From an uncultured Clostridium sp. (GTDB lineage: Bacteria > Bacillota > Clostridia > Clostridiales > Clostridiaceae), in assembly GCF_934754915.1 (NCBI RefSeq), contig NZ_CAKVKB010000007.1:1-64000 (forward strand): a stretch of DNA of 64,000 nucleotides. The letters run 5' to 3'. Within the stretch, counting starts at the first letter, position 1. Each line of letters starts with the position of its first letter. Made by a program: the position numbers and the translations under genes. Below are positions 35,334 through 43,876 of the stretch, piece after piece. The notes under the pieces are model-generated. The model was given only the letters and a program-made list of their open reading frames with translations. It was not told the origin of the DNA and searched no databases.

Positions 35334-36023
35334 TTATATCAGTCCCTTTTCTTTCAGACTGACAAATTTATTATTTCCTATTATAATGTGATCAATAAGT
35401 GGAATTCCTATAATTGTTCCACATTCTTTAATTCTTATTGTTATATTTATATCTTCCCTGCTTGGCGTTGGATCGCCAGATGGATGATTATGGCATATAA
35501 TAAACGATGCACTATGATTTGTTATTGCTAGTTTAAATATTTCTCTTGGATGAATTATGGAATTATTTAAGCTTCCTTTAAAAATATCCTTTGCACCAAT
35601 AATTGTATTTTTTGTGCTTAATGTAATTACCTTAAGCACTTCCTGTTTTAAACAGCTCATTTCTCCCATAAGAAGATCTGCTAAATCTTTTGGAGATGTT
35701 ATTTTGATATTTTTCTTTCCTGCTTTCAGAGTTCTAAATCTTTTAAATAATTCACTTAATGCCATAATTTGTGATGCTTTTCCAGATTTAATTCCATTTA
35801 TGGATATTATATCATCATATTCAGCTGAAAGAATTCCATCTAAATCATTAAATTCATTTAGAATTCTTCTACTAAGCTCTACAGCATTTTCATACCTGCC
35901 TCCTGCTCCAATTATTATTGCTAATAATTCTGAATTACTCAATGATTGTGCACCATATTCTAATAGTTTTTCTTTGGGTTTTTCGTATTCCGGTATATTT
36001 TTAATATTCAGACTGTTATTCAT
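35334..36023 (-). CDS. radC: RadC family (JAMM/MPN+) protein
   Basis: The 229-residue protein has an N-terminal HhH region (about 25-95) and a C-terminal JAMM domain with the zinc set E...HxH...D as ICHNHPSGDPTPSRED. Despite the name, a repair role is not established. The radC-mreB neighbourhood is conserved in many bacteria. It starts at ATG behind GGAAGGA. Confidence 0.93.
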   Translation of the reverse strand: MNNSLNIKNIPEYEKPKEKLLEYGAQSLSNSELLAIIIGAGGRYENAVELSRRILNEFNDLDGILSAEYDDIISINGIKSGKASQIMALSELFKRFRTLKAGKKNIKITSPKDLADLLMGEMSCLKQEVLKVITLSTKNTIIGAKDIFKGSLNNSIIHPREIFKLAITNHSASFIICHNHPSGDPTPSREDINITIRIKECGTIIGIPLIDHIIIGNNKFVSLKEKGLI

Positions 36024-36070
36024 AGAATATCATTCCTTCCAAAATTAATACCCCATCCGTCTTCCCCATA

Positions 36071-36637
36071 TTACATTATTTGATCTAGCATTGACTTCAA
36101 TTTGTTAAGAGAAAGTCCTACCACATTATAAAAGCATCCTTCAATTTTCTCAACAAATATTCCGCCTTTTCCTTGAATTCCATAAGAGCCTGCTTTATCT
36201 AAAGGCTCTCCAGTTTCTATGTACTCTAGTATTTCTTTATCACTTATTTTAGAAAAAGTAACTTTTGTTCTCAAACTTTCTACTTTGGTTACATCGGTCT
36301 TAGTATTTATAACAACTAACCCAGAATAGACAAAATGGCTTCTTCCTTGAAGATCTTTTAACATATTAAATGCATCTTCTTTATCTTTAGGCTTTCCAAG
36401 AATCTTATTATTATAAGTAACAATTGTATCTGCTGATATTATTATTGCATCCTCATTAATATGCTTTCTAACATCAAGAGCCTTTCCTAAAGAAACATCT
36501 TTAACATATTTATCTATATCACCTTCAAAATCCACTGTACTTTCATCAAAACTACTTGCCATTATTTCAAAGTTATCAATTAATCTTGATAACAATTCCT
36601 GTCTTCGTTCTGAAGCTGACGCTAAAATTATTTTCAT
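36071..36637 (-). CDS. maf: Maf family nucleoside triphosphate pyrophosphatase
   Basis: Maf proteins hydrolyse dTTP/UTP or modified nucleotides to monophosphates. The 188-residue protein has the substrate loop LASASERRQELLSRL, the catalytic region IISADTIV, LGKPKDKEDAF and DKAGSYGIQG. It lies upstream of radC and mreB, the standard maf-radC-mreB order in clostridia. Confidence 0.94.
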   Translation of the reverse strand: MKIILASASERRQELLSRLIDNFEIMASSFDESTVDFEGDIDKYVKDVSLGKALDVRKHINEDAIIISADTIVTYNNKILGKPKDKEDAFNMLKDLQGRSHFVYSGLVVINTKTDVTKVESLRTKVTFSKISDKEILEYIETGEPLDKAGSYGIQGKGGIFVEKIEGCFYNVVGLSLNKLKSMLDQIM

Positions 36638-36740
36638 ATGTTCACATCCTAGAATAAAAACTTCAATATATTATGATTATAGACATCAAATATATATTAT
36701 ACACATGTTAATATTTTAACTAATCGTCTCTAATTTTTAA

Positions 36741-36782
36741 GGTGTGAAAATGAAAAATTCAGAAATCAACCATTTCCACACC
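36741..36782 (-). terminator. Possible terminator after the SPOR-domain gene
   Basis: GGTGTGaAAATG and CATTTcCACACC form a 12-bp stem with one mismatch and an 18-nt loop. The U-run is poor, so this is tentative. Confidence 0.35.
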
Positions 36783-36885
36783 CTATAGTTTATCATTTAA
36801 GAAGTTCTTAAACAAGTCTGTTACATTAAGTTATAGTTTTTTTTATATAAATGTAATTTTGTTGTAATAATTTTAATAATTTTAC

Positions 36886-37557
36886 CTAATTTTTTATTAA
36901 CATATATAAATTCTGAACACTTTCTGTGCTATTAGATTTTGTCACTTCATCTGGTAAATCATTTATAATTTTTTCGATCTGATTCAATTTTGCTGTTTTA
37001 GAATCTTGTCCACTACCTATTATGTTTCCTGCCCACTCTTTGAATTCCAATGTCTTAATACTTTTCACATCACTTTCTGCTAATTTTTTTGTGATTTGAA
37101 GAAATCCTTCTGTTATCTGTATAATTTTCTTATCTTCATCAGTATCTACTGGCACTTTAATAGTTACCTTTGCAACATCTATTCCTATTCTCTTAAGCTC
37201 TTCTATTTTTTCTGTCCCAGACTCATCATCATACAATCCTGCAATAACTCTATAATTTCCATCTTCCTCTACAATAAATGGCTGACAATATGATGATATC
37301 GCTGAAATAGACATATCTGCATTTTCCTTTTTTGAATAATATCCACATTGAAGTGCTACTATCTCTTTAAACTGTGCTACTCCATTTTCTTCACCTGTTT
37401 TTATTGAATAATTATTATTTGATATTGTTTCTTCATTTTTGAAAACAAGACTGCTTATATACAAACCACTTCCAATAGAAACTGTTACAACCATAACTAC
37501 GCTTATAATAAACTTCATTTTCCCATGTTTTCTATATTCATATCTTGTGTATCTCAC
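36886..37557 (-). CDS. SPOR-domain membrane protein
   Basis: The 223-residue protein starts at GTG behind GAGGTGG. A basic N-terminus precedes one membrane segment (about 14-34). Residues about 58-135 look like a SPOR domain (VALQCGYYSKKENADMSIS, then YRVIAGLYDDESG and an IDVAKVTI strand), a fold that binds denuded glycan strands at division sites. The last third is helical and unassigned. Its place upstream of maf-radC-mreB fits a wall or division role, which is inferred. Confidence 0.7.
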   Translation of the reverse strand: MRYTRYEYRKHGKMKFIISVVMVVTVSIGSGLYISSLVFKNEETISNNNYSIKTGEENGVAQFKEIVALQCGYYSKKENADMSISAISSYCQPFIVEEDGNYRVIAGLYDDESGTEKIEELKRIGIDVAKVTIKVPVDTDEDKKIIQITEGFLQITKKLAESDVKSIKTLEFKEWAGNIIGSGQDSKTAKLNQIEKIINDLPDEVTKSNSTESVQNLYMLIKN

Positions 37558-37665
37558 AATACCACCTCACTTCTAATAGAAATTTTCCATTAGATATTTA
37601 TTTTTATATAACATAATATTCTCAAATTTTAAAATATATTCATTATGTTAATAGAAATATATAAA

Positions 37666-37707
37666 AGGCTGATATTTTAAAGTTTCCATACTATAAAATA
37701 TCAGCCT
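37666..37707 (-). terminator. Terminator of the dipeptidase gene
   Basis: AGGCTGATATTTTA (37666-37679) pairs perfectly with TAAAATATCAGCCT (37694-37707). Confidence 0.85.
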
Positions 37708-37720
37708 AATACAATTTTTT

Positions 37721-39178
37721 CTATTTTATTTCTTTAAGAACTTGAATTAAATATTCATAACATCTATCTGCTGATGGGATACTCATATGTTCATTAGGTG
37801 TATGTATATCTTTAATATCAGGTCCAAAGCTTATCATATCAATATCATTTCCAAGTATCTGCTGTAATAGTCCACATTCTATTCCTGAATGTATTGATAT
37901 TATTTCCGGCATCTTTCCATACATCTTATGATATACATCTCTACATATGTTCTTTATCTTAGAATCAGTTTTATGACACCACTCAGGATATGCCGCTTCT
38001 GTTAAAAATTCTCCTCCAACCAATTCTGTCAAGCACTTATTTTTAGATACAATTTCATCTTTTAAAGAGGAAATCGAACTTCTTACAGAACTGTTATATT
38101 GAATACAATCTTCAAAAGTTTTCACAATTCCTAAATTAGTTGAACTTTCAATTCCCCCTTCTGCATCATAATTCGATGTATTCATTCCATCTGGATACAT
38201 ATACAATAAATTTACTGCTTTCTCTGTTGAACTATCAGATATAATATAATCAACATTATCTTCTGATTCCAAAATGTAAATTCTCAAATCTGGATCCTTT
38301 TTCCCAAATTCTTTTTTAAACATTTCACATACTCTATTTTTTATATTTAAAAGTTTTCTTTCATCTTCTTTATTAATTCTAATAATTGCTGAACATTCTC
38401 TTGGAATTGCTGTTTCCTTTGCTCCACCATTTATTGATACCAGATTATATTTTAAATTCTTTTCAACTTCTTTTAAAAATCTTCCCATTAATTTATTGGA
38501 ATTTCCTCTTTCCAAATGAATTTCCGAACCAGAGTGACCTCCCTTTAATCCCCTTATAACAATATTATAAGCTTGAGTGTTTTCTTTCTTATTTATTTTT
38601 TCTATATGAAGAATTGACTTAGTATTTATTCCTCCTGAGCAACTTACAATAAGTTTTCCTTCTTCTCTTGAATCAATATTTAAAATAGTCTTCCCATTTA
38701 TATATTGTGGCTGAATTGACATAGCACCTTTCATCCCGCCTTCCTCATCTGTTGTTAATAATACTTCTATTGCAGGATGTTGTAAATTTCTATCTTCAAG
38801 TATAGCCATTGAATATGCTATCGCAATTCCATCATCAGCTCCAAGGGTTGTCTTATCTGCATATATGTAATCTCCTTTAACAACAAGATCAATAGGATCC
38901 CTTTTAAAATCATGTTCTTTATCACTATTTTTTTCACATACCATGTCCATATGGCCTTGAATTATAACACCCGGAACATTTTCATACCCTTTACTTGCAG
39001 GCTTTTTTATTATTATGTTCAATGCTCCATCCTGAATACATTCTAATCCTAAGTCCTTTCCAAAATTAAGGAGATAATCGCTTATAGCTTTTTCATTCCC
39101 TGATCCTCTAGGAATTTTGCTTATTTGCTCAAAATGATAAAAAACTCTGTCAAATTTAACATTCTCAATTTTTTTCAT
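37721..39178 (-). CDS. pepD: Aminoacyl-histidine dipeptidase (PepD, M20 family)
   Basis: The 485-residue metallopeptidase should cleave Xaa-His and other dipeptides in the cytosol. The first zinc motif is IQGHMDMVCE; the bridging Asp lies in LGADDGIAIAY; the catalytic Glu pair is in TTDEEGGMKGA. The dimerisation lid domain fills about residues 205-380. It starts at ATG behind AAGGGAG and is monocistronic, divergent from pyk. Confidence 0.93.
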   Translation of the reverse strand: MKKIENVKFDRVFYHFEQISKIPRGSGNEKAISDYLLNFGKDLGLECIQDGALNIIIKKPASKGYENVPGVIIQGHMDMVCEKNSDKEHDFKRDPIDLVVKGDYIYADKTTLGADDGIAIAYSMAILEDRNLQHPAIEVLLTTDEEGGMKGAMSIQPQYINGKTILNIDSREEGKLIVSCSGGINTKSILHIEKINKKENTQAYNIVIRGLKGGHSGSEIHLERGNSNKLMGRFLKEVEKNLKYNLVSINGGAKETAIPRECSAIIRINKEDERKLLNIKNRVCEMFKKEFGKKDPDLRIYILESEDNVDYIISDSSTEKAVNLLYMYPDGMNTSNYDAEGGIESSTNLGIVKTFEDCIQYNSSVRSSISSLKDEIVSKNKCLTELVGGEFLTEAAYPEWCHKTDSKIKNICRDVYHKMYGKMPEIISIHSGIECGLLQQILGNDIDMISFGPDIKDIHTPNEHMSIPSADRCYEYLIQVLKEIK

Positions 39179-39321
39179 ATTTTTACTCCCTTTCCTTAAA
39201 TATGTGTTAAAATAATTTTATGTATATCTTTCTATTAGTTTATCATAAAAAAATCGAGAATAATTACAATTTGTCAATTTTTCAAGCTATTTTATGTTAT
39301 TTTTCAATCGATATACAACAA

Positions 39322-39349
39322 TTGATACACAATAAATATACAATATAAG
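39322..39349 (+). promoter_or_regulatory. Probable promoter of pyk
   Basis: TTGATA (39322-39327) lies 16 nt from TATAAG (39344-39349), about 34 bp before the start codon. Confidence 0.5.
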
Positions 39350-39382
39350 TATACTATAAAAAATTTTATGTGAGGTGTTTTT

Positions 39383-40801
39383 ATGCAAAAAACAAAAATG
39401 ATTTTTACAATTGGACCTGCTAGTGATAATGAAGAAACTTTAAGAAAATTTATTGAGATTGGCATGAGTGCAGCAAGATTAAATTTTTCTCATGGAACAC
39501 ACGAATCTCATAAAGAAAAAATAGATTTGATAAAAAGATTAAGAACTGAAATGAATTCAGCTACTGCAATTGTTCTTGATATTAAGGGACCTAAAATCAG
39601 AACTCATAATTTTATAAATGATGGTGTTGAACTTAAAGAAGGAAATGATTTCACTTTTGTATGTGGTGAAGAAATACTTGGAGATGAAACTAAATGTTCT
39701 ATTTCATATAAAGAACTTTATGAAGATATTAAAGTAGGAGGAACAATTTTAGTTGACGATGGATTATTAAAATTCAAAGTTACTGGTGTAGAAGGAAATA
39801 AAATTCATACCAAAGTAACTGTTGGAGGTATGATAAAAAATCATAAAGGCGTTAATGTTCCAAATGTAGTAATAAAATTACCATCAATAACAGAAAAAGA
39901 TATAGAAGATATTAAATTTGGATGTAAAATGGAAGTTGATTTTATTGCAGCTTCATTTATAAGAAAAGCTAGCGATGTTCTTGATGTAAAAAAAGTTCTT
40001 GAAGAAAACAATGGCAAACACATAAAAGTTATTGCAAAAATTGAAAATCAAGAAGGTGTTGACAACATAGATTCTATCATTAAAGTAGCTGACGGAATAA
40101 TGGTTGCCAGAGGTGATATGGGTGTTGAAATACCTATAGAAAGAGTTCCTATAAATCAAAAAATAATAATAAGAAAATGTAATGAAGCAGGAAAAATAGT
40201 TATAACAGCCACTCAAATGCTTGATTCCATGATTAGAAATTCACTTCCAACAAGAGCAGAAGCAAGTGATATCTGTAATGCAATCTTTGATGGTACTGAT
40301 GCTATAATGTTAAGTGGTGAAAGTGCTTCTGGATTATTCCCTGTTGAAGCTGCTAAAACTATGGCTAGAATCGCACAAGAAGCTGAGCAATATCTAGATT
40401 ATAATCACTTAACTTCTAGATTGAGAGAACCATCATTAAATGATTATGCTGCTGCTATAAGCTACTCTGCATGTAGAACTGCCAACTTATTAAATGCTAA
40501 AGCTATTGTTGCTGCTACAAAAAGTGGAGCTACTGCAAAACTTCTTTCAAGATATAAATCCAAAGCTCCTGTTATAGCAATAACACCTTATGACTATGTA
40601 AGAAGAGGATTAAATCTTAATTTTGGATTAATTCCTATGCAGTGTGATATGTTTAATACTACTGATGAAATAATAAATGAAGCAAAAAGTATAGTATTTA
40701 AACTTGGAATCACAGAACCAGGTGATGATATAATTGTTGCTGCTGGAATGCCAACAACTCAAACTGGTGGAACTAATATGTTAAAGATTGAAAAACTTTA
40801 A
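39383..40801 (+). CDS. pyk: Pyruvate kinase
   Basis: The last step of glycolysis: phosphoenolpyruvate plus ADP to pyruvate plus ATP. The 472-residue enzyme begins TKMIFTIGPASDNEE, with ARLNFSHGTHE, the active-site signature IKVIAKIENQEG and the ITATQMLDSM motif. It has the standard catalytic and allosteric domains but lacks the extra PEP-utiliser-like C-terminal domain of the longer Bacillus enzyme. It begins at ATG behind GAGGTG and ends at its own terminator. Confidence 0.96.
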   Translation: MQKTKMIFTIGPASDNEETLRKFIEIGMSAARLNFSHGTHESHKEKIDLIKRLRTEMNSATAIVLDIKGPKIRTHNFINDGVELKEGNDFTFVCGEEILGDETKCSISYKELYEDIKVGGTILVDDGLLKFKVTGVEGNKIHTKVTVGGMIKNHKGVNVPNVVIKLPSITEKDIEDIKFGCKMEVDFIAASFIRKASDVLDVKKVLEENNGKHIKVIAKIENQEGVDNIDSIIKVADGIMVARGDMGVEIPIERVPINQKIIIRKCNEAGKIVITATQMLDSMIRNSLPTRAEASDICNAIFDGTDAIMLSGESASGLFPVEAAKTMARIAQEAEQYLDYNHLTSRLREPSLNDYAAAISYSACRTANLLNAKAIVAATKSGATAKLLSRYKSKAPVIAITPYDYVRRGLNLNFGLIPMQCDMFNTTDEIINEAKSIVFKLGITEPGDDIIVAAGMPTTQTGGTNMLKIEKL

Positions 40802-40820
40802 TTTAAGATAGTTATAAAAA

Positions 40821-40850
40821 TGGAGCTATTACATATACATAATAGCTCCA
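40821..40850. terminator. Terminator between pyk and the S1-repeat gene
   Basis: TGGAGCTATT and AATAGCTCCA form a perfect 10-bp stem around a 10-nt loop between convergent genes. Confidence 0.75.
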
Positions 40851-40879
40851 TTAAATTTATCTACATATATTCAAATTTT

Positions 40880-42031
40880 TTATTCGAACTTAAATCCTTT
40901 AAGTAAATCTGCTAAAGAAGTTCCTTCTTCTTGATTGTCTACATAATTAAGATAATCTTTATTACTTTCAACTGCATCTTTTATGCTCAAAGCCATCTTT
41001 TTATTTTCTTTGTCTATATTTAAAACCTTAACTTTAACCTTTTGATTAATTTCTAGTACATCTCCAGGTTTTGTTATATTTTCATCAGTTATTTCAGTAA
41101 TATGAACAAGTCCATCAACCCCATCAAATAATTCCACAAATGCACCAAATGAAGTCAATCTTACTACTTTTCCTTCAAGCACATCTCCTTCTTTTATATC
41201 TGAACTATGAAGAGTCCATGGTTCCTTTGCCACATCTTTTAATATTAATGAAAGTCTTTCCTTTTCTCTATCAACACTTCCTATAAATACTTCTACTTTG
41301 TCGCCTTCTTTAACTACATCTTCTGGCTTATTCACTCTTTCCCATGATAAATCTGAAAGATGTATTAAACCTTCTACTCCTCCAATATCTACAAAAGCTC
41401 CAAATTTAACAAGTTTTTTTACAACACCTGTTCTCTTTTCACCTTCCTGAAGACTATTCCATATTGCCTTTTTGTTTTTATTATATTCTTCTTCTTCAAT
41501 TGCTCTTCTTGACGCAATAATCTTATTACTGCTTAAATCTAATTCAGTAATTTTAACCTGAATTTCCTTTCCTATTAAAGTACTCAATTCTATTCTCTCT
41601 CTGCTTGCAAGTGATCTTGGAATAAATACTCTCAGATTGCCATAATAAGCAACCAATCCACCTTTTACTTCTTCCTTAACAATTACATTTATAGTCTTTT
41701 CTGATTTGAAAGCTTCTTCTATAAATTCTTTTTCTTTTATTTGTTTTGCTCTCTTCAATGACAATTCAACATATCCTTCTCCATCATTAGGTGACATTAC
41801 ATATACTTCAATTTCATCCCCAGCAGAAACAACATCTCTTGGATCTTTTTCATCATTTGATACTTCTTCTTTTTTTATAAGACCATCAAATGCATAATTT
41901 ATATTAACAGAAATTTCTTTATCATTTACTTCTATAACAGTTCCTTTTAATATGTCTCCATTATTTAACTTTTTAACATCATAATCCTTTAATAATTCAT
42001 CCATACTACTTAACATTTCTTCATTTGACAT
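40880..42031 (-). CDS. S1 RNA-binding-repeat protein (ribosomal protein S1-like)
   Basis: I chose the ATG at 42031, behind AGGAGGTATATAT. The 383-residue protein contains four S1 domains at about 25-95, 110-175, 195-265 and 280-350; GAFVDIGGVEGLIHLSDLSW and GAFVELFDGVDGLVHITEI are the clearest. In many clostridia this unit is fused to IspH; here it stands alone. Such Firmicute proteins bind mRNA, but true S1-like translation initiation is not proven. Confidence 0.88.
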   Translation of the reverse strand: MSNEEMLSSMDELLKDYDVKKLNNGDILKGTVIEVNDKEISVNINYAFDGLIKKEEVSNDEKDPRDVVSAGDEIEVYVMSPNDGEGYVELSLKRAKQIKEKEFIEEAFKSEKTINVIVKEEVKGGLVAYYGNLRVFIPRSLASRERIELSTLIGKEIQVKITELDLSSNKIIASRRAIEEEEYNKNKKAIWNSLQEGEKRTGVVKKLVKFGAFVDIGGVEGLIHLSDLSWERVNKPEDVVKEGDKVEVFIGSVDREKERLSLILKDVAKEPWTLHSSDIKEGDVLEGKVVRLTSFGAFVELFDGVDGLVHITEITDENITKPGDVLEINQKVKVKVLNIDKENKKMALSIKDAVESNKDYLNYVDNQEEGTSLADLLKGFKFE

Positions 42032-42145
42032 ATATATACCTCCTAAATACAATAAACTCAACTTAATCACTATACTTACAATATTAATCTACAAAAGTAA
42101 TTTATACAAGTAAACTTCTAATCAATCAGTTTACATAGCTTAAAT

Positions 42146-42191
42146 AATAAAACTCTATCTTAAAAACTAAATTTTAAGAAGGAGTTTTATT
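42146..42191 (-). terminator. Terminator of the CBS-domain gene
   Basis: AATAAAACTC with CTTAAAA pairs with TTTTAAG and GAGTTTTATT across matching 3-nt internal loops. Confidence 0.75.
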
Positions 42192-42221
42192 GTTCTAATG
42201 TTAAAACAGCCTGTTCATATT

Positions 42222-42671
42222 CTATCCTTCATCATACAATACAAACTGCTGTCTTTCATATTCTCTTCTTTTTTCCATTTCATTATAGCAATAATTAATT
42301 ATATCACTTCTTTTTATTATTCCTATAAAAATCCCATTATCATCTGTAACAGGAACAAAATTTTGATTTATAGCTAATGAAATAAGACTTTCTATATTTG
42401 ATGTTATTGATACAGATTTATGCTTAATTCTTCTATTGATATCCTTAACCTTTACACTTTCAGTATTTTTAAAGTTCAAATCAGGAGTATTTTTAAGTTT
42501 CCAAAGAAGGTCTCCCTCAGTAAGAGTTCCAACATATTTTCCTTCTTTATTTATTAAAGGAATGGCCGTATAACCATGATGCTCCATTTTTTCCATAACT
42601 TGTCTCATTGTTGATTCTTCATTTTCACACACTACTTCATTTTTAGGAGTGAGAAAAAAGGCTATATTCAT
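42222..42671 (-). CDS. Tandem CBS-domain protein
   Basis: The start at 42671 (MNIAFFLTPKNEV) follows AAAGGA. The 149-residue protein is two CBS domains (about 10-70 and 78-135): YTAIPLINKEGKYVGTLTEGDLLWKL and FVPVTDDNGIFIGIIKRSDIINY. CBS pairs bind adenine nucleotides and sense cell energy; no effector domain is attached. It is a stand-alone gene. Confidence 0.88.
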   Translation of the reverse strand: MNIAFFLTPKNEVVCENEESTMRQVMEKMEHHGYTAIPLINKEGKYVGTLTEGDLLWKLKNTPDLNFKNTESVKVKDINRRIKHKSVSITSNIESLISLAINQNFVPVTDDNGIFIGIIKRSDIINYCYNEMEKRREYERQQFVLYDEG

Positions 42672-42937
42672 ATAATAAAATCCTTTCATTAAATGTATTC
42701 GTTTTATAAATGCTTATACACTCATTTTACCATATTTTTAGTAAAAGTTCCTTATAGAATTTTTTACTTATTCGTAATTTTTTCTTAATTCTACATTAAT
42801 TTCATTATAAGTAGTATCAATTAAAACAAAAACAACTATAAAAAATCTCTGAAATAACTATTTTTACTAGTATAGCGTGTTAAATTTACTATTTATAATA
42901 TTCTATTAAACTATTTTTTATTCATTAATTAATGATC

Positions 42938-43852
42938 TCAGATTTCTTTATGCTTTAAATTATCAAATTTATATATATAATCTAAATATACATCTTCCTT
43001 TAAAACAGAACTTATTTCTTTATATCCAATACTCCCTTGAAGAGTTTTTTTAGCTATTATTTCAAATAAAATTTTATTTTTACATTTTGAACATTCCCCT
43101 ATAACTGCAAATCTCCATTTTAAAAGTTCTATTGAAGTTTCAAGATTTACACTTTTTCTACATTTAGGGCATTTTAATTCTAATTTGTCTGTATCAATTT
43201 CTATATCTTCAAGATTAGATATGTTTATTGCAGGCATATTATATATATCTCTTACAATATGATTCTTTATTATTCTAGAATTATATATTCTTTTAAATAC
43301 TTCAACAGTATAAAACGAATCAATTAATGCATCATGAAGTTTTGTATCATCTACTTTAATTTTTAATTCATCAAGTGCACATTTAAGACCTAGCGCTTTT
43401 TTATGTGCCAATATTTTACTTGCATATTCTTGTATATCTAAATATGAGTCAAGCCATTTCAAATCTTTATACTCATGATAATTTGCATTTATTATTATTT
43501 CAGCAATATCATCTTTTGCCCACGAACATAAAACATCTCCTTTTTCAAACATACCTTTTAATTTATTTAAAGCTTCCTCGAACCCGATTCCCTTTTCATT
43601 GAGTATACTATTATCTATTCTCGTTATTTCAGTTACTTTTGGATTTATTACAGGAAATATTGTAGGCTTAATATATTCCCTCATTTCACAAACCTGCTTC
43701 ATATACTGATCAACTTTTATGGCACCTATTTCTATAATCTCATTTTCAAAATCTATATCTTTTAGATTACTATTTTCTTCAAAAAATTTTTCATAATATT
43801 TTGTTATATTTTTTAGATTGTTAAATTCTAAATCAACTATAATATATCCCAT
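42938..43852 (-). CDS. DEDDh-type 3'-5' exonuclease with C-terminal zinc ribbon
   Basis: The 304-residue protein has an RNase T/DNA polymerase III epsilon-type fold: Exo I as IIVDLEF, with Asp and Glu; IEIGAIKVD; Exo II around VLCSWAKDDI; and Exo III with HDALIDSFYTVEVF (H...D). After about residue 210 comes a zinc ribbon with CPKC and CSKC pairs (spaced by about 25 residues). The closest named group is the KapD/ERI-1-like exonucleases. It lies 24 bp behind the membrane MutS-like gene and is probably cotranscribed. Confidence 0.82.
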   Translation of the reverse strand: MGYIIVDLEFNNLKNITKYYEKFFEENSNLKDIDFENEIIEIGAIKVDQYMKQVCEMREYIKPTIFPVINPKVTEITRIDNSILNEKGIGFEEALNKLKGMFEKGDVLCSWAKDDIAEIIINANYHEYKDLKWLDSYLDIQEYASKILAHKKALGLKCALDELKIKVDDTKLHDALIDSFYTVEVFKRIYNSRIIKNHIVRDIYNMPAINISNLEDIEIDTDKLELKCPKCRKSVNLETSIELLKWRFAVIGECSKCKNKILFEIIAKKTLQGSIGYKEISSVLKEDVYLDYIYKFDNLKHKEI

Positions 43853-43876
43853 TAATATTCCCCTTTTTATATTGAT

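Noticed and set aside
35557..36048. 163-codon plus-strand ORF
   Set aside because: Antisense shadow of radC; composition and lack of start signal argue against a gene.
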